A stretch of 64,000 bases of DNA, from assembly GCA_903813345.2 (NCBI GenBank), contig CAIIXF020000001.1:32918866-32982865 (forward strand), written 5' to 3'. Of the stretch, positions 10,301 to 20,760 are shown in pieces. The DNA is from Owenia fusiformis (Eukaryota; Annelida; Polychaeta; Sabellida; Oweniidae). Position numbers and translations under genes: made by a program. Under the pieces are notes generated by a model. That model was given only the letters and a program-made list of their open reading frames with translations. It had not been told where the DNA came from and searched no databases. Position 1 is the first letter of the stretch. Every line of letters begins with the position of its first letter.

Positions 10301-11008
10301 CTGATTATCCTTAAGGAAGGATGTTTTTCCTTGATTGATTATATCTCATTGTGGATAATTTTGAATTGCAATGTCAAGATGCTCTTCTTCCAGAAATGAG
10401 AGACTAGGGCTAGCCTTCAACAACAGGGGGCTGGCCAAGTACAAACACGTGGATTTTGAAGATGCTATCAAAGACTATTCTAGTGCCCTTATATATAAAC
10501 CAAAATGGCCAGTTGCACTGTATAATAGGGGTCTTATCCATTATAGGCTAGGTATGTCGACTCTCACCAACTTGTTAAATGAACTGTTGAAGTCTTTATT
10601 TTTGTTTGTTTTTGTGATGCTCTTAATTAACATTTAAAATGGCAGAAATGGATGGATATAGAAGTAAATATTTTTTTATAATCTTGTCAAAGTCAATGTT
10701 TCCCTTATGACCATTATACATGTTATATTAAACAATTGACAAATAAAAAAACATCAGACTCCCTTCACTGATCACAAGATAGGATATACATGTATTGTGG
10801 GCACTTCAAAAATTGTTCAACAATCCCGACTGATAACAACAATATCATGTAGAACTTTTAATTTAAAGAACCAATTGTTTTATTTTCAGGGAGATTCAAA
10901 AATGCAGCAGTTGACTTGGAAACTGCTTTTGCAATAGACCCCAACTTTGCCGATGTGAAGAAATGCCTTGAACATTGTTATAACAGTATCAATGAGGGAA
11001 AATGTTGA
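4205..11008 (+). CDS. TTC32: TTC32-like tetratricopeptide repeat protein, 3 exons, complete
   Basis: Three exons (4205-4341, 10394-10551, 10890-11008) join in frame to give 137 residues; vertebrate TTC32 is about 150. Residues 1-50 form a helical, acidic N-terminal part including 'NYTEYIVAACEQL', like the first helices of TTC32. TPR1 spans about residues 52-85 ('LAFNNRGLAKYKHVDFEDAI'). TPR2 spans about 86-119 ('VALYNRGLIHYRLGRFKNAA'). A short capping helix ends in Cys. The NNRG..K....DF.(D/E)AI.DY and YNRGLI.YRLG strings are characteristic of this family. The predicted product is a small soluble scaffold or co-chaperone-like protein with no signal peptide or membrane segment; its molecular role is not well defined even in vertebrates. 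Intron 1 is about 6 kb of palindromic repeats and intron 2 is 338 bases. Confidence 0.92.
5521..5581. repeat. TTAGACCTAGCC hairpin
   Basis: TTAGACCTAGCC at 5521-5532 pairs perfectly with GGCTAGGTCTAA at 5570-5581. The loop contains 'GTCAGATAAGAAACAAGGCC', which also appears in inverse orientation with slight divergence at about 7109-7140. Confidence 0.7.
5590..5815. repeat. Inner palindrome with a perfect 31-bp stem
   Basis: Outer arms carry 'AGGTGCGTGTAGGTGCGTAG' on the left and the matching 'CACGCACCTACACGCACCTAG' pattern near 5790-5813. Inside, 5642-5672 pairs exactly with 5733-5763 over 31 bp around a 60-base loop (stem begins CGTCTAGCTGTAAGC). A perfect stem this long implies recent origin or continuing gene conversion between arms. 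Confidence 0.85.
6218..7010. repeat. ~790-bp palindromic MITE
   Basis: Arms of roughly 390 bp meet near 6610. The left end carries 'TTTCACTGCTTCAGTTCGTC' and the right end its complement 'GACGAACTGAAGCAGTGAAA'. The inner part ('TTGCTTTTTTCAGGAAAGTA') is a family repeat that also occurs at about 41,270-41,605 and, as a fragment, near 60-115. Overlapping reading frames on both strands are by-products of the symmetry. Confidence 0.85.
7013..7375. repeat. TIR element with AGTTCAACAAGTTAAACC ends
   Basis: 'AGTTCAACAAGTTAAACC' near 7020 is mirrored by 'GGTTTAACTTGTTGAACT' near 7347-7365. Internal 'TTTCAAAATCTAACATGGCT' is shared with 1111-1144, so part of this element is dispersed. The ends resemble the palindromic 'GTTCAACGTCGTTAAACTC' segment near 4760. 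Confidence 0.75.
7784..8254. mobile_element. MITE with CCGGATTTTCTCGCATAT ends
   Basis: CCGGATTTTCTCGCATAT at 7784 is inverted exactly at 8237-8254. Interior repeats of 'GGGCGTATAAG(T/C)GTACTAC' and 'CGATTTTTGGCCCA' form a second inner palindrome. A solo copy of the terminal motif is at about 7630. It lies inside the 7425-8838 element. Confidence 0.8.
8256..8770 (+). repeat. AACGTT-rich ~250-bp tandem duplication
   Basis: Two diverged direct copies (about 8280-8520 and 8540-8760) share 'AACGTTGT(C/T)(A/G)AAACG', 'GAAATAACCTCAAAAC' and 'TGACG' blocks. AACGTT or ACGTT occurs many times. Probably internal repeats of the enclosing element; no coding signal. Confidence 0.6.
8901..9882 (+). mobile_element. 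AGCTCACATGGTGAGC repeat element, copy 1
   Basis: It starts with GCTCACATGGTGAGCTTTTG and a (CCGT)n microsatellite and ends near 'CATGTGAGC', giving a short inverted terminus. Inside are about three diverged ~320-bp tandem units, each with 'CCTAGCTTTACAAATAA(T/G)TTCAG' and 'CATTGTAAAAA'. A second copy starts at 14,751 with the same 20 bases. Non-coding; the (CCGT)n tract gives meaningless Ser/Val/Arg/Pro repeats. Confidence 0.7.
10394..10551 (+). CDS. TTC32: TTC32 exon 2 (TPR1 and start of TPR2)
   Basis: Acceptor TGCTCTTCTTCCAG|A at 10394; the codons then read NERLGLAFNNRGLAKYKHVD and on to YNRGLIHYRLG, ending at G|GTATGT (donor at 10552). The ATG at 10371 upstream lies in the intron and is not the start: the TPR frame is open but the pyrimidine-rich acceptor lies between. 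Confidence 0.92.
10890..11008 (+). CDS. TTC32: TTC32 exon 3 (end of TPR2, stop)
   Basis: Acceptor TATTTTCAG|GG; G|GG completes Gly, then RFKNAAVDLETAFAIDPNFA and a C-terminal helix ending NEGKC, stop TGA at 11006-11008. The 3' UTR lies beyond; I did not find a clear nearby AATAAA. Confidence 0.9.
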
Positions 11009-11980
11009 TGCTGCAAGGTCTACTTCTGGACAGAATTCCAGTAATGGTTAACAGATACTGTATTTGTCTTTAATTTGGCAAGCGTTTTAAAGGATGAGTG
11101 GCTTTAAGACCCTATAATTAGGCCCCAAGATATTTAGAAAAATTGTACAGGATATCAAAGAAGAGACTTTGTTTGACAACCAGATCCAAAAATTAGGTCA
11201 TTCTGACATTTATATTTCAAAATATAGGTCATTCTATTAACTTGTATAAAATGACATTTTCAAGGAAAAATCACTTTTTTCACATCATTATTGTCAATGT
11301 TTCTATTTATTATCAAAGTAATCATTATTTTCAGTCATTTAAGACTTTAATTGATCCTGTTGCCATTATCTTACATAATAGTGACAAAGCATATTGGGCA
11401 ACATTCGAAAACATATAAAATATAACAAGTCAAAAATACAAACAAAATATTGAATAGTGATCTTCTTTATACTTCATTTAGAACAATTGTCTACAAAAAA
11501 GTTTGCGAAACTATGTCAGAAAAGAATATTGTGTTTTTTTTAATTTACATCACAATGAGAAAGAACAAGGGGCAACATTTAAAAACACATGAAGTAATTA
11601 ACAAGTCAAAAATGCATATCAATCAATTATATATTGATCTGCTTCCTTAGATCATTTGCACATATACGTATATGCAGTTTGTGGCAGTAAAATACTAAAT
11701 TTATTATTTCACATCAAAGTGAGGACAAAGAGCAACATTTGTAAACGAATGGACTTTACATAACTGTTGATGAGCACATTCATGTGTTTGTTCATTATAA
11801 TAAGAGATTCTCTGAGCTATCATCATCTTCTTCAGATGACAACATTTCATACATATCTTTTGATTTTAAAATGTCAAACTTCTGTATTTCTTTTTGCTTT
11901 TATACCCCTTGTGCCTAAAACCCTACTCCCAACAAGGCATGTACAACACCATCCAGTGATTGCATCAATACTATTACATA
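11009..11980. other. 3' flank of TTC32, no further gene seen
   Basis: AT-rich sequence with three diverged repeats of a unit around 'TTTACATCA(C/A)A.TGAGA' and 'CAACATT(T/C)' (near 11,400, 11,550 and 11,720). A 'TGTATTTGTC.TTAATT.GGCAAG' segment (11,059 on) recurs near 37,393, so it is a dispersed repeat inside the probable 3' UTR. No ORF I can support. Confidence 0.5.
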
Positions 11981-11984
11981 CATC

Positions 11985-13520
11985 TGGATCCATGTATATC
12001 CAAAATTATGGCATATTCTATACTTTCTATACTTTCGAACTGCTTTTTTTTAAATGATACTTTTTTCAGTCTTAGACGATTGAATTCTCTAAAGTCTATA
12101 CATGTCTATACTTTCTATACTGTCTATACTTTTGATTTTGGTGAATTCCCTATGTCTTTACTTTCGATACTTTCTATACTTAACATTTTGGTGAAATCCC
12201 TATGTCTATACTTTCTATACATTGTAAAACAATATGAGACGTCATAAGTTTCTTGGTCACTTTCGATTTTGGTAAAATTGCCTCAGTGTATTGTAAAACA
12301 ATATGTGACGTCATAATTCTTAGTCTAAGAGAGACTTTCAAACATGGTTTGTACACGTATCTGAATAAAAATTTGTGTTTTAAGGCATACTTTGTGTTTT
12401 AATAGTCAATTTCCTTGTATTATATTCCATGAGCAGTTCGAAAGTATAGAAAATATAGAAATATAGATTTGTCTGAGGCAGTTGGTCTGAAAAAGCAGTT
12501 CGAAAGTATAGAAACTATAGACATCTGATTTGTCAAAGACAGTTTTGTGAAAAGCAGATAAAAAGTATAAAAAGTATAGAAACTATAGACATCTGATTTG
12601 TCAAAGACAGTTTTGTGAAAAGCAGATAAAAAGTATAAAAAGTATAGAAACTATAGACATCTGATTTGCCGAAGACAGTTATGGGGAAAAGCAGATAGAA
12701 AGTAAAGAAACTATAGACATCTGATTTGTCGAAGACAGTTATTGGGAAAAGCAGATCGAAAGTATAGAAAGTATAGAAACTATAGACATTTGATTTGTCT
12801 AAGACATTTCTGGGAAAAAGCAGATCGAATGCATCTGATATGTCGAATACAGTTCTGGGAAATATCAGATAGAAAGTATAGATTAAGAAACTATAGACAT
12901 CTAATTTGTCAAAGACAGTTTTGTGAAAAGCAGATAGAAAGTATAGACATCTGATATGTCGAAGACAGTTCTGGGAAATAGCAGATAGAAAGTATAGAAA
13001 GTATAGAAACTATAGACATCTGATTTGTCTAAGACAGTTATGGGGAAAAGCAGATCGAAAGTATAGAAAGTATAGAAACTATAGACATCTCATTTGTAGA
13101 AGACAGTTATGGGGAAAAGCAGACAGAAAGTATAGAACGTATAGACATCTGATTTGTCTAAGACAGTTATGGGGAAAAGCAGATCGAAAGTATAGAAAGT
13201 ATAGAAACTATAGACATCTGATTTGTAGAAGACAGTTATGGGGAAAAGCAGATCGAAAGTATAGAAAGTATAGAAACTATAGATTTCTGCTTTGTCAAAG
13301 GCAGTTAGTATGAAAGGGCATTTCGAAAGTATAGAAACTATAGACATCTGATTTGTCAAAGGCAGTTGGTACGAAAAAGCAGTTCGAAAGTATAGAAAGT
13401 ATAGAAACGTCGAAGGCAGATAGTATGAAAAAGGAGATCGAAAGTATAGAAAGTATAGACAATGTATAGAAAGTATAGACATTGCCATAATTCTGGATAT
13501 ACCTCTCTGGATCTGGGTTA
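11985..13520. repeat. Minisatellite array bounded by inverted ends
   Basis: From about 12,430 to 13,485 there are roughly 14 imperfect 60-70-bp units with the core 'AAAGTATAGAAACTATAGAC', 'ATCTGATTTGTC(A/G)AAGACAGTT' and 'GGGGAAAAGCAGAT'. At 12,010-12,210 the same motif is inverted (CTATACTTTCTATACTTTCG). The edges also mirror: 'GGATCCATGTATATCCAAAATTATGGCA' on the left against 'TGCCATAATTCTGGATATAC..CTGGATC' on the right. The long minus-strand frame across it is a translation of the repeat (FYTFYTF...) and not a gene. Confidence 0.8.
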
Positions 13521-14750
13521 TACTCCACCCATGTATAATGAGATTTAGAGGACACAAACCGATTACTGGACTTTTACACAAATTAGGCCATATGTATCTT
13601 TTTTTAACTATGATGGTATATTTCCCATCTACTTGAAGATGGTCATCTGTGCATCGTTTAAATTGGTTGGCTTGATCTCAAGAGAGTGTACTATGATTTA
13701 GATGTAACCCTCTTGTCTCCACACAGGGGGTACTGGGAGATTGCAGTTCACTCATGCAGTTCCCTTTGCTTTGGGCATTTTATTAGCAAATGTCGTTTTT
13801 CTGCCTACTGGTTGTGACTTACAGTATATTTCTTCTGTACAATAAAGTTGAGCTGGATTTCTAAATATGAACATTGGTATGATCAGCCAGTGAACTGTGA
13901 TAATATAAAAAAATTATTCATACACAAAACATCAAGATAAAATGATTGTACAACAATCATCTCATATGAATGTATTGAAAGGAATTGCATGTTATTATGT
14001 TGCTTAGAGTCATGGTAAAGATATATGCTTCTCAAGAGGTCATGATCCAGTGCAAGCATACGAGTACATAATAGTTCATGAAAAGATCATATAAAGAAAA
14101 TATACTCAAATATATAAAACACAACTGTCACAATCATTCTAAGGATTTTCAAAATGGCTTATATCATTTTATTTCATGCTGAAAATTGCAGAAAAGTTCC
14201 ATTTTTGCACAACACTTGGTCCTTACCTAGATTATTACATATCTCAAGATGTACCTTAGAAGTACACCATTCCCTCAATACATATAACTTTCTAGGTAAG
14301 AACCAAGCGTTATATGAACAAAGCAAGAGTTTATCATGACCTTCCTCTATCTAAAAAGAAGTAGGTCAACACAATTGCAAACATAACTAATCCCCACTCA
14401 ATGACTATTGAAATATGACTATTTATATGTACAAAATATTAATCCAATGAGTGTATAGAGTGACACAATCAAACAATGGGACATCTGCCAAGTTGGGTTA
14501 ATACATTATGGAGATATTTTCTGAGACTGATAAAAAATTCACATTTTCACAGGAAGTGATACATACCTCCCAAAACCAAAATATACTTATATCAGTAATC
14601 TTGAATGCTTTTTATTGCCATTTCTTGAAAATATACATATTTATTTACAATTTGATCCTACATATCAAGGATATTAACGACATTGCATTTTTCAAAAAAT
14701 GTTAAGTGACCCCAGGGGTGTCTATAGCCATTCGTTCTTTGACTTTTTAA
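13521..14750. other. Region without a supported gene
   Basis: 13,720-13,850 looks like possible 3' exon/UTR sequence (acceptor-like CTCCACACAG|GGG, later ACAATAAAG) but has no recognisable partner exon. 14,209-14,307 contains an inverted repeat (CTTGGTCCTTACCTAGA against TCTAGGTAAGAACCAAG). The rest is unremarkable AT-rich DNA. Confidence 0.4.
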
Positions 14751-15170
14751 GCTCACATGGTGAGCTTTTGCAATCACTCACTTGTCTGTCCGTCTGTGCG
14801 TCTGTCCATCCGTCAACAATAGTGGCACGTTTTAAAACCTCTGTCGATAGGATTCCTGTTTTTTCTGTTCAACATCAATACAGAAAACTCCCCTATGACT
14901 CCTGGTTCAAAAGCTCGCCTATTTTTGACCAATTTCCTAGCTTTACAAATAATTTCAGGTGTCCTACATTGTAAAAATCCATGTCAATGTAAAGAGTAGA
15001 TATATGAAATAATTTTGTTACAAAAAATCAGTGAAAATTTTTTTTTTATTTTCAGCCATTTTAGTTAACACTGATTTGTCCATCTGACTCGCGAAATCCA
15101 CTTTTCTGTCAACAACAATGGCACGTTTTAAAACCTCTGTCGATAGGATTCCTGTTTTAAAGGCCGGTTT
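14751..15170 (+). mobile_element. AGCTCACATGGTGAGC repeat element, copy 2
   Basis: Begins AGCTCACATGGTGAGCTTTTG like the copy at 8901 and carries the same 'GGCACGTTTTAAAACCTCTG' and 'GATAGGATTCCTGTTTT' blocks twice. It is shorter and appears to end against unrelated sequence near 15,170. Confidence 0.65.
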
Positions 15171-15918
15171 TAAAGTTGCTAGCAACTCTCATTAAAATAT
15201 CAGGTTACATCCACACTTTAACATGGCACAGATAGTCAGGATTAGTAAGTTTAATTTACAGCATTGCTAAATACTTGATTTTGATTGGCTAATCTTGAAG
15301 ACTTTTAAATTTGAAAAATATTATCAGTGTTTTTAAATGTCCCATCACAATCCAACAAAATGATGAAGTTGAAATCTAACTGCAGAATATGAAATTAAAA
15401 ACAGTGAAAGATACACATAACAAAATTGGAACCAATACATTTTCTCAATCAATATGAAATATGAGAAAGTTGACCAGCTTTGTGAAAAATTCAAAAATAC
15501 AGTTATTTTGGCTGTTCCATTTGTCTGCCTCCTATTTATACCCCATGTCCCTCTTTAAGTTATTTATGTTCAACATCATAATACAGAAAACTCCCCTATG
15601 ACCACAGCCATTTTTTAAAATGGCCGCCTACTACGCAAAGTGTCATGAGACAGTGTGCAAGGCTCATGAGTATTCACATATCAAATATGAGCAAAATCGC
15701 TCCACTTCTTTTGAAGTTATAGTGACGTAAAAATGGTGGCCATTTTTCAAAATTGCCAACTACTACCCAAAGTGTCATTAGACAGTGTGCCATGCTTATA
15801 GTATTCACATATAAAATATGAACAAAATCGCTCTACTACTTTTTGAAATGTAAAATAGCACACATAAAAATGGCTGCCTGCTACCCAAAATGTCATTCGA
15901 CATTGTGCCATGCTTTAA

Positions 15919-17188
15919 AGGGACCCACTACCATGGTCACATGATCAGTCGTGTGGAGGTAAGCTCCCAGTTGAAATAAAAGCATTGTCCTCCTTTGGTT
16001 TCTGTGAAAAGTAGCTAATACCCTCATGTATTGGTCAGTTTGTGTGTCACAAGACTAATCCATACCATATGCTTCATTCAACATATTTTATGCTATTGAG
16101 CTGCATATATAAACAGTACTTTGCAACTAAGGTCATACAGTATACTTACCCCTTGCAAATTGTAATTTATTGAATTCACAGTAAACCTATCAATTTTTAA
16201 GAAAACAAAGAATATTGTTCTCATGGATCTATTATTTATGTTAGACTAACTATGAAAATATAAATATGAAATAATATGTTAGCTTGAAGTCATATACGAC
16301 GTATAAGATGAAAATATATGTTCATGCATTTGCATTTTTCCAAAGGGAATATTCCCATGTGAGTAAATACAGGTGCAATATATGATTTATATGTATATCT
16401 ATGTCATCTGTCTATACATGCGCGTATAGCCTAGTGTTACATGTGAACAAGATGGTTCTGGAAAGAAATGAGCGTGGCAGATTTGCTAAAAAGCCACATA
16501 CACCACAAAAGCAAGACCAATTTGAAAGTAAGTTCATTATTCTCAAGGGTACACTTCAAGTGAAAGCTACATTGCTACAGGGTGGCCTATCATTCTGAGA
16601 CAAATGTATTATCCAACAATTGTGATTTTCGAAGCTAAAATATGATATCTTGAGAAGATGGAAATACATTCCCATGAGATATGTATATATAGTCAAAAGT
16701 GATAACTATTTATTGAGTGTAATGAAATGTATCCTTCGCTAACTGCTTTTGTTTGAGATAATTATCATGAAATATTTTTAAATTAATTTTTATGTGTGTC
16801 ATTGATCCTAATCCACCCTGTAGTCTGGTGTTTGTAGAGCATTGCGACTCGTACAACTTATTCTCACAAATATCAAACCTCATTTACTAATTAATTTTTT
16901 GTGTGAATATGAAGAGTCCAAGCATTGCTTTTTTATGTTTATTGTATAGCTATATTTAGCCTTGATATCCATGATTTTTTAAAACAAAATCTCACCGTTA
17001 GATTTCGAGCTATTCATGTTTACTTATTTTTCTAATTGGAAAACAATGCAAATCTCATTTTTTCAAAAGAAAAAAATTGAAATTCTAAGACGGTGAAAAA
17101 TAATTAAAAAATACACAGATTCAGAATCCGGCAAGCATTTTCCCTTATTCCTCTCCGTTAAGAAGTTTTGTAAGGTGTTGGGTCCCTT
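15919..17188 (+). mobile_element. Kolobok/piggyBac-type TTAA transposon, 1.27 kb, non-autonomous
   Basis: Terminal inverted repeats AGGGACCCA...TGGGTCCCT are flanked directly by TTAA at 15,915-15,918 and 17,189-17,192. The host repeat unit is split exactly at TTAA and continues on the other side, as shown by undisturbed units elsewhere in the window. TTAA duplication is shared by piggyBac and Kolobok; the AGGG terminus (instead of CCC/CCY) favours Kolobok. One short coding-like piece lies inside (16,452-16,527). No DDE domain is present. Confidence 0.8.
16452..16527 (+). pseudogene. Possible first exon of a transposon-borne gene
   Basis: ATG at 16,452 gives 'MVLERNERGRFAKKPHTPQK', basic with an ERGRF motif, then QDQFE up to a strong donor GAAA|GTAAGTTC. 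Short N-terminal exons with an RGRF(V/A)KK start are a pattern I associate with some transposase genes. This could be the remaining 5' exon of the element's transposase, the rest having been deleted. No downstream exon is identifiable before the right TIR. Confidence 0.35.
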
Positions 17189-17474
17189 TAAATATTCCCT
17201 TACCAAATATGAAAAAATCGCTCCACCACTTTTTGAGTTACAGTATACAATTCGTCGCATGAGAATAACTTTGTACTATCTCACATTTTTACGGAACTGA
17301 GAAATCAAGGTTTGAAAGTTTAGAGGTCTGTATCTTACTTAGTATTGCTATGTGAAACTTGATTTTTTGTATGTCACCTGATCTCACCCTAGAGATATCT
17401 TACATGAAATATCATACCTTGAAACAATTTACAAGATCCTTTTTTAAAACTATGGAAATGGAGTTGATACAATT

Positions 17475-19265
17475 TCCCACCGGAATAACAGCTTATTTCT
17501 AATTTCAAATTGTCATATCTGATATCAACTGTTTCAACCAATCAACTCTCTAAGAATTGGTCATGTGACTTGCAAAACTTGGAGTTATAACAATCTTATA
17601 TTAAAACGAAGTATGCCAATATGCATGTTATTGTATCTAGAATGAAAAATAATGTTTTGGTTTGTAAAAAAGTCTTCAAAAACCAAAGAATATTATTTAA
17701 TAAAATAAAGAAAATTCAATTTATAAAACTTTAAAATCAATTTCTCAAATAAGTACAATTATTTCTTAATTTTGGAATCTCAGGACACCCTTCAAAAAGA
17801 ATTTATTGCCTTTGAAACTAAGGCAGAAGTACAATGCATTGAAACCAATGATGCCAATACGGTCCCCCACATATTTCTCTCGGTATAAACCCTGTAGCCT
17901 AAACCTCCCAGCACATTACAATGTAGCCCCTAAGGGCCGGTCCGCTGGTCATTATCAGGTTATTTTTGATACAGACCAGTTGATTTTTTCACTGGGTATA
18001 GGAGAATAACATTGCAACTGGTCCGTAATTCCATTTTGACCAGCAGGTTTCAGATCCTTAGGGCCTAAGACATAACCAATTTTTATTACATGCACATGGA
18101 AGAAATTTGAAAATAGAAAAATAAATTCTAATTCATTTTAGATTAATGAAAGTGATGAAACCTCGATTTAGGTAATCACATTTTGTTCATTGGGATGCAG
18201 CTATCATTATCCATTCATTTTCTGTTGGTTTCTACTCTGTGGAGTACAATTGGGAATTGAAGCAATTGTAGAAGTGGAGACTTAGAGTGGCTCTTTGTAG
18301 ATGTAGATGATCTAAAAACAATGATCCCAAAAATGCAAAAGAAAGGACAAATCTGAAAACATACTAGTAATAAAATAACTAAAAAGATCCCAGATGTTCA
18401 GTGAAAAGCGCAAAGTAAATCATAGATGAAGAGAAAATAAAATAAGTGTTTTAAGGGACTATACTAACATAAAGATAACTCCTTATTGATATAGTGTATG
18501 GTCAGTAAAAGTTAAAGCTAGTTTAAATAGATTTAGCTTTTTTCCACAAACTATAAAACATCATTTTGAAAGAGATTTCAATAGTATACAGACAGTGATT
18601 GCCTTTGAGCAATGTAGTGCAAAATATGAGTTACTATTTGTTTTGATTACTATATCTAGTATATAACCTATTATTATGTACTCTGTTTGAAGAAACAAAT
18701 ATAGTAGTCTTTCATTTTCAACATTTAATGATGACAGCTTCGTATATGCATTTCTATTGCATTTGGCCATTCAAACCCCTGTAAGACCTGGTAACAGGGA
18801 AGATAAACGGTACTTTTGACTGCTCACATGATCTAATTAACTGGTCATTTGTACTTTTCATCTTCCCTGGTAGCGAGGATTTAGGTTTTCGAGGAAATTA
18901 GTAATTCTATTTCATATCATGTGGCCATGAATAATCCAATGAGCATCCATAATACAAAGAGTAATTGAGGGCATATGATTTGAATATGCATGGGATTACA
19001 CATACTGTATCATTTTATTTTTTTGATCTACTTGTAATAGTTCTAAAACTAAAACATGAAAGGCCAGGCATGCAAACTGGCATGGTATTGTGTTACAAAA
19101 CATTATTTCATTCTAGATACAATAACATGCATATTGGCATACTTCGTTTTAATATAAGATTGTTATAACTCCAAGTTTTGTAAGTCACATGACCAATTCT
19201 TAGACAGTTGATTGGTTGAAACAGTTGATATCAGATATGACAATTTGAAATTAGAAATAAGCTGT
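17475..19265. mobile_element. Long-TIR element (~190-bp arms, ~97% alike)
   Basis: Arms at about 17,488-17,672 and 19,080-19,262 are near-identical inverted copies (for example 'CATATCTGATATCAACTGTT', 'TATGCCAATATGCATGTTAT'). The interior includes a hairpin at 17,926-18,068 (CCCCTAAGGGCCGGTCCGCTGGTC against GACCAGCAGG..CCTTAGGGCC) and another at about 18,789-18,878 (TACCAGGGAAGAT ends). No transposase is visible. Confidence 0.75.
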
Positions 19266-19389
19266 TTATCTGGAGATGGTACAATTTCACACTGAATTCT
19301 AGCTTAATGAGAGGGAATTGAGATGGGGCATGTATCTGAGATGAAAGCCTGTGTTTCAAATAGTAAAATTCCATGTCTATCTCAATTTT

Positions 19390-19590
19390 TTTGAAAATGG
19401 CAGTTAGTACAAAGTTATTCTCACGCGACGAATTGTTGGCCATTTTGAAAATCGGTTTTCGAGCAGAACTTCTACCCCCATTGGGAATATGTGTACAAAA
19501 TATGAACAAAATCAGGACAACGGTATTTGAGTTATTGCCCGGATGGACTGAGGTGTTCCCTATATCCCTCCGAACTTCGTTTGATGGGAT
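19390..19590 (+). repeat. 'ATCCCANCGAAC' family, 3' end fragment
   Basis: Carries the family's 3' portion: 'GAAAATCGGTTTTCGAGCAGAACTTCTACCCCC', then 'TATTTGAGTTATTGCCCGGA' and CTCCGAACTTCGTTTGATGGGATAA. No 5' end is present. Confidence 0.65.
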
Positions 19591-19639
19591 AAAAATTGAA
19601 GAAATTGTTCATCAACAACACTAACAATTCTGCAATTAG

Positions 19640-20460
19640 TATCTTGAATTGGGTTGGATGGGAGGATGTCTGGGACACTTGAAAAACCGCCAAATTAAAT
19701 AGATGCCAATAGGCCCAAAAACAGAATGATAATGTATGCTGTTATTTTTATTTGTAATTTTATTTATTTTGCAATAACTAGGCATATTTTTTATTACATT
19801 CACACTGTAGCCTACATTCATGAAATAGGAAATATTAACTGTACATACAACATATAACCGTGTATTCCATACCTGATAAGGTTCTACATGTTCTATGTAT
19901 AACATATGGGAATATGTATTGTATCTAGGGGTGCAGGATGGACATCTCCAGGACATATTTTAAAGAATTTAATTCTTTCCACGAACCATATTAGGTAGAA
20001 AATATTAGAAGAAATAAGTGCATCAGTTGGTTGATTGTGATACATGGAAGAAATGTTTCTAAAACCTGCTAGTACTAAATAACATACACACAACCCTCAA
20101 ATTCTTTACATAATAATCTATAAAATCATTTTTCATACAGGTAGTTAACAATACATGATTGTACAATGAAATAAATCCCTAACTGTCTTTGGTATTCGTG
20201 TCTTGATACAAGTAAGCACACTAGAAACATGAGAAACACATATATTTTTCCAAAAAGCTGTCTGATGCTAGAGATTATATGGTATATTGTACATTTCATA
20301 TATATTTTTGCCAAAATCTTTAAGAGTAAAAACTTCGGTTAGAAATGAAAAAATAAGATTTTTGAGAAAAATTCCATAATGGGCAACCATTTTAGATTTT
20401 ACAAGGCATGAAAATGATACAATAATTGCAATATACTCTAAAATTCCTTTCATTTGAGTG
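19640..20460. other. Region with no gene seen
   Basis: AT-rich sequence with scattered stops in all frames. 'GGATGTCTGGGACACTTGA' near 19,664 and 'GGATGGACATCTCCAGGACA' near 19,935 are loosely similar. Nothing else I can support. Confidence 0.4.
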
Positions 20461-20760
20461 CAATAAAGTTATAATAATAAATTTTTGTTTTCTGAACTCC
20501 CCATACATGGGCCCTGGGGGTTGGGCTAAAAAACGTATATTTATTCAGAGGCCCGAATCAGAAAAATGATACAATATTTGCAATCTACTCTAAATTGCCT
20601 TTTAGTATGATAAAGCTTTACTTCAGAACGATCTCAAAATTAACGAAAAGTCATGTTTTCCTGATCCCCTATAGACGGCCCCGGCCCTGAAGACAGTCAG
20701 ACTGACTGACGGATGGAGGCCTTCACTATCCTCTCGAACTTTGTTCGTTGGGATAATTAC
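20460..20760 (+). repeat. 'ATCCCANCGAAC' family, 3' end fragment
   Basis: Holds the 'CCCCATACATGGGCCCTGGGGGTTG' and 'GGCCCGAATCAGAAAAATGATACAAT' modules shared with 37.9 and 42.7 kb and ends ACTTTGTTCGTTGGGATAA. Confidence 0.6.

Larger units (their letters stand above)
15560..17330 (+). repeat. GGCCGCC/CATTAGACAGTGTGCCATG repeat, split by a transposon
   Basis: About three ~125-bp units with 'GTGTCATTAGACAGTGTGCC', 'ATATGA(A/G)CAAAATCGCTC' and 'AAATGGC(C/G)GCC'. The last unit is interrupted by the TTAA element at 15,919-17,188 and resumes after it with 'ACCAAATATGAAAAAATCGC'. The same family forms arrays at 31.4, 33.3 and 47.0 kb. Confidence 0.75.

Noticed and set aside
10371-10393. In-frame ATG just upstream of TTC32 exon 2 as the start codon
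   Set aside because: A strong pyrimidine-rich acceptor follows it, and exon 1 at 4205-4341 supplies the expected N-terminal helices with exact phase.
13090-13581. 163-codon minus-strand open frame, the longest in the window
   Set aside because: It is a translation of the 60-70-bp minisatellite (FYTFYTFDLLFPIT repeats); no start context, domain or composition of a protein.
13726-13850. Possible 3' terminal exon (CTCCACACAG|GGGGTACTGG... ACAATAAAG)
   Set aside because: Two frames are partly open but neither encodes anything recognisable, and no upstream exon was found.
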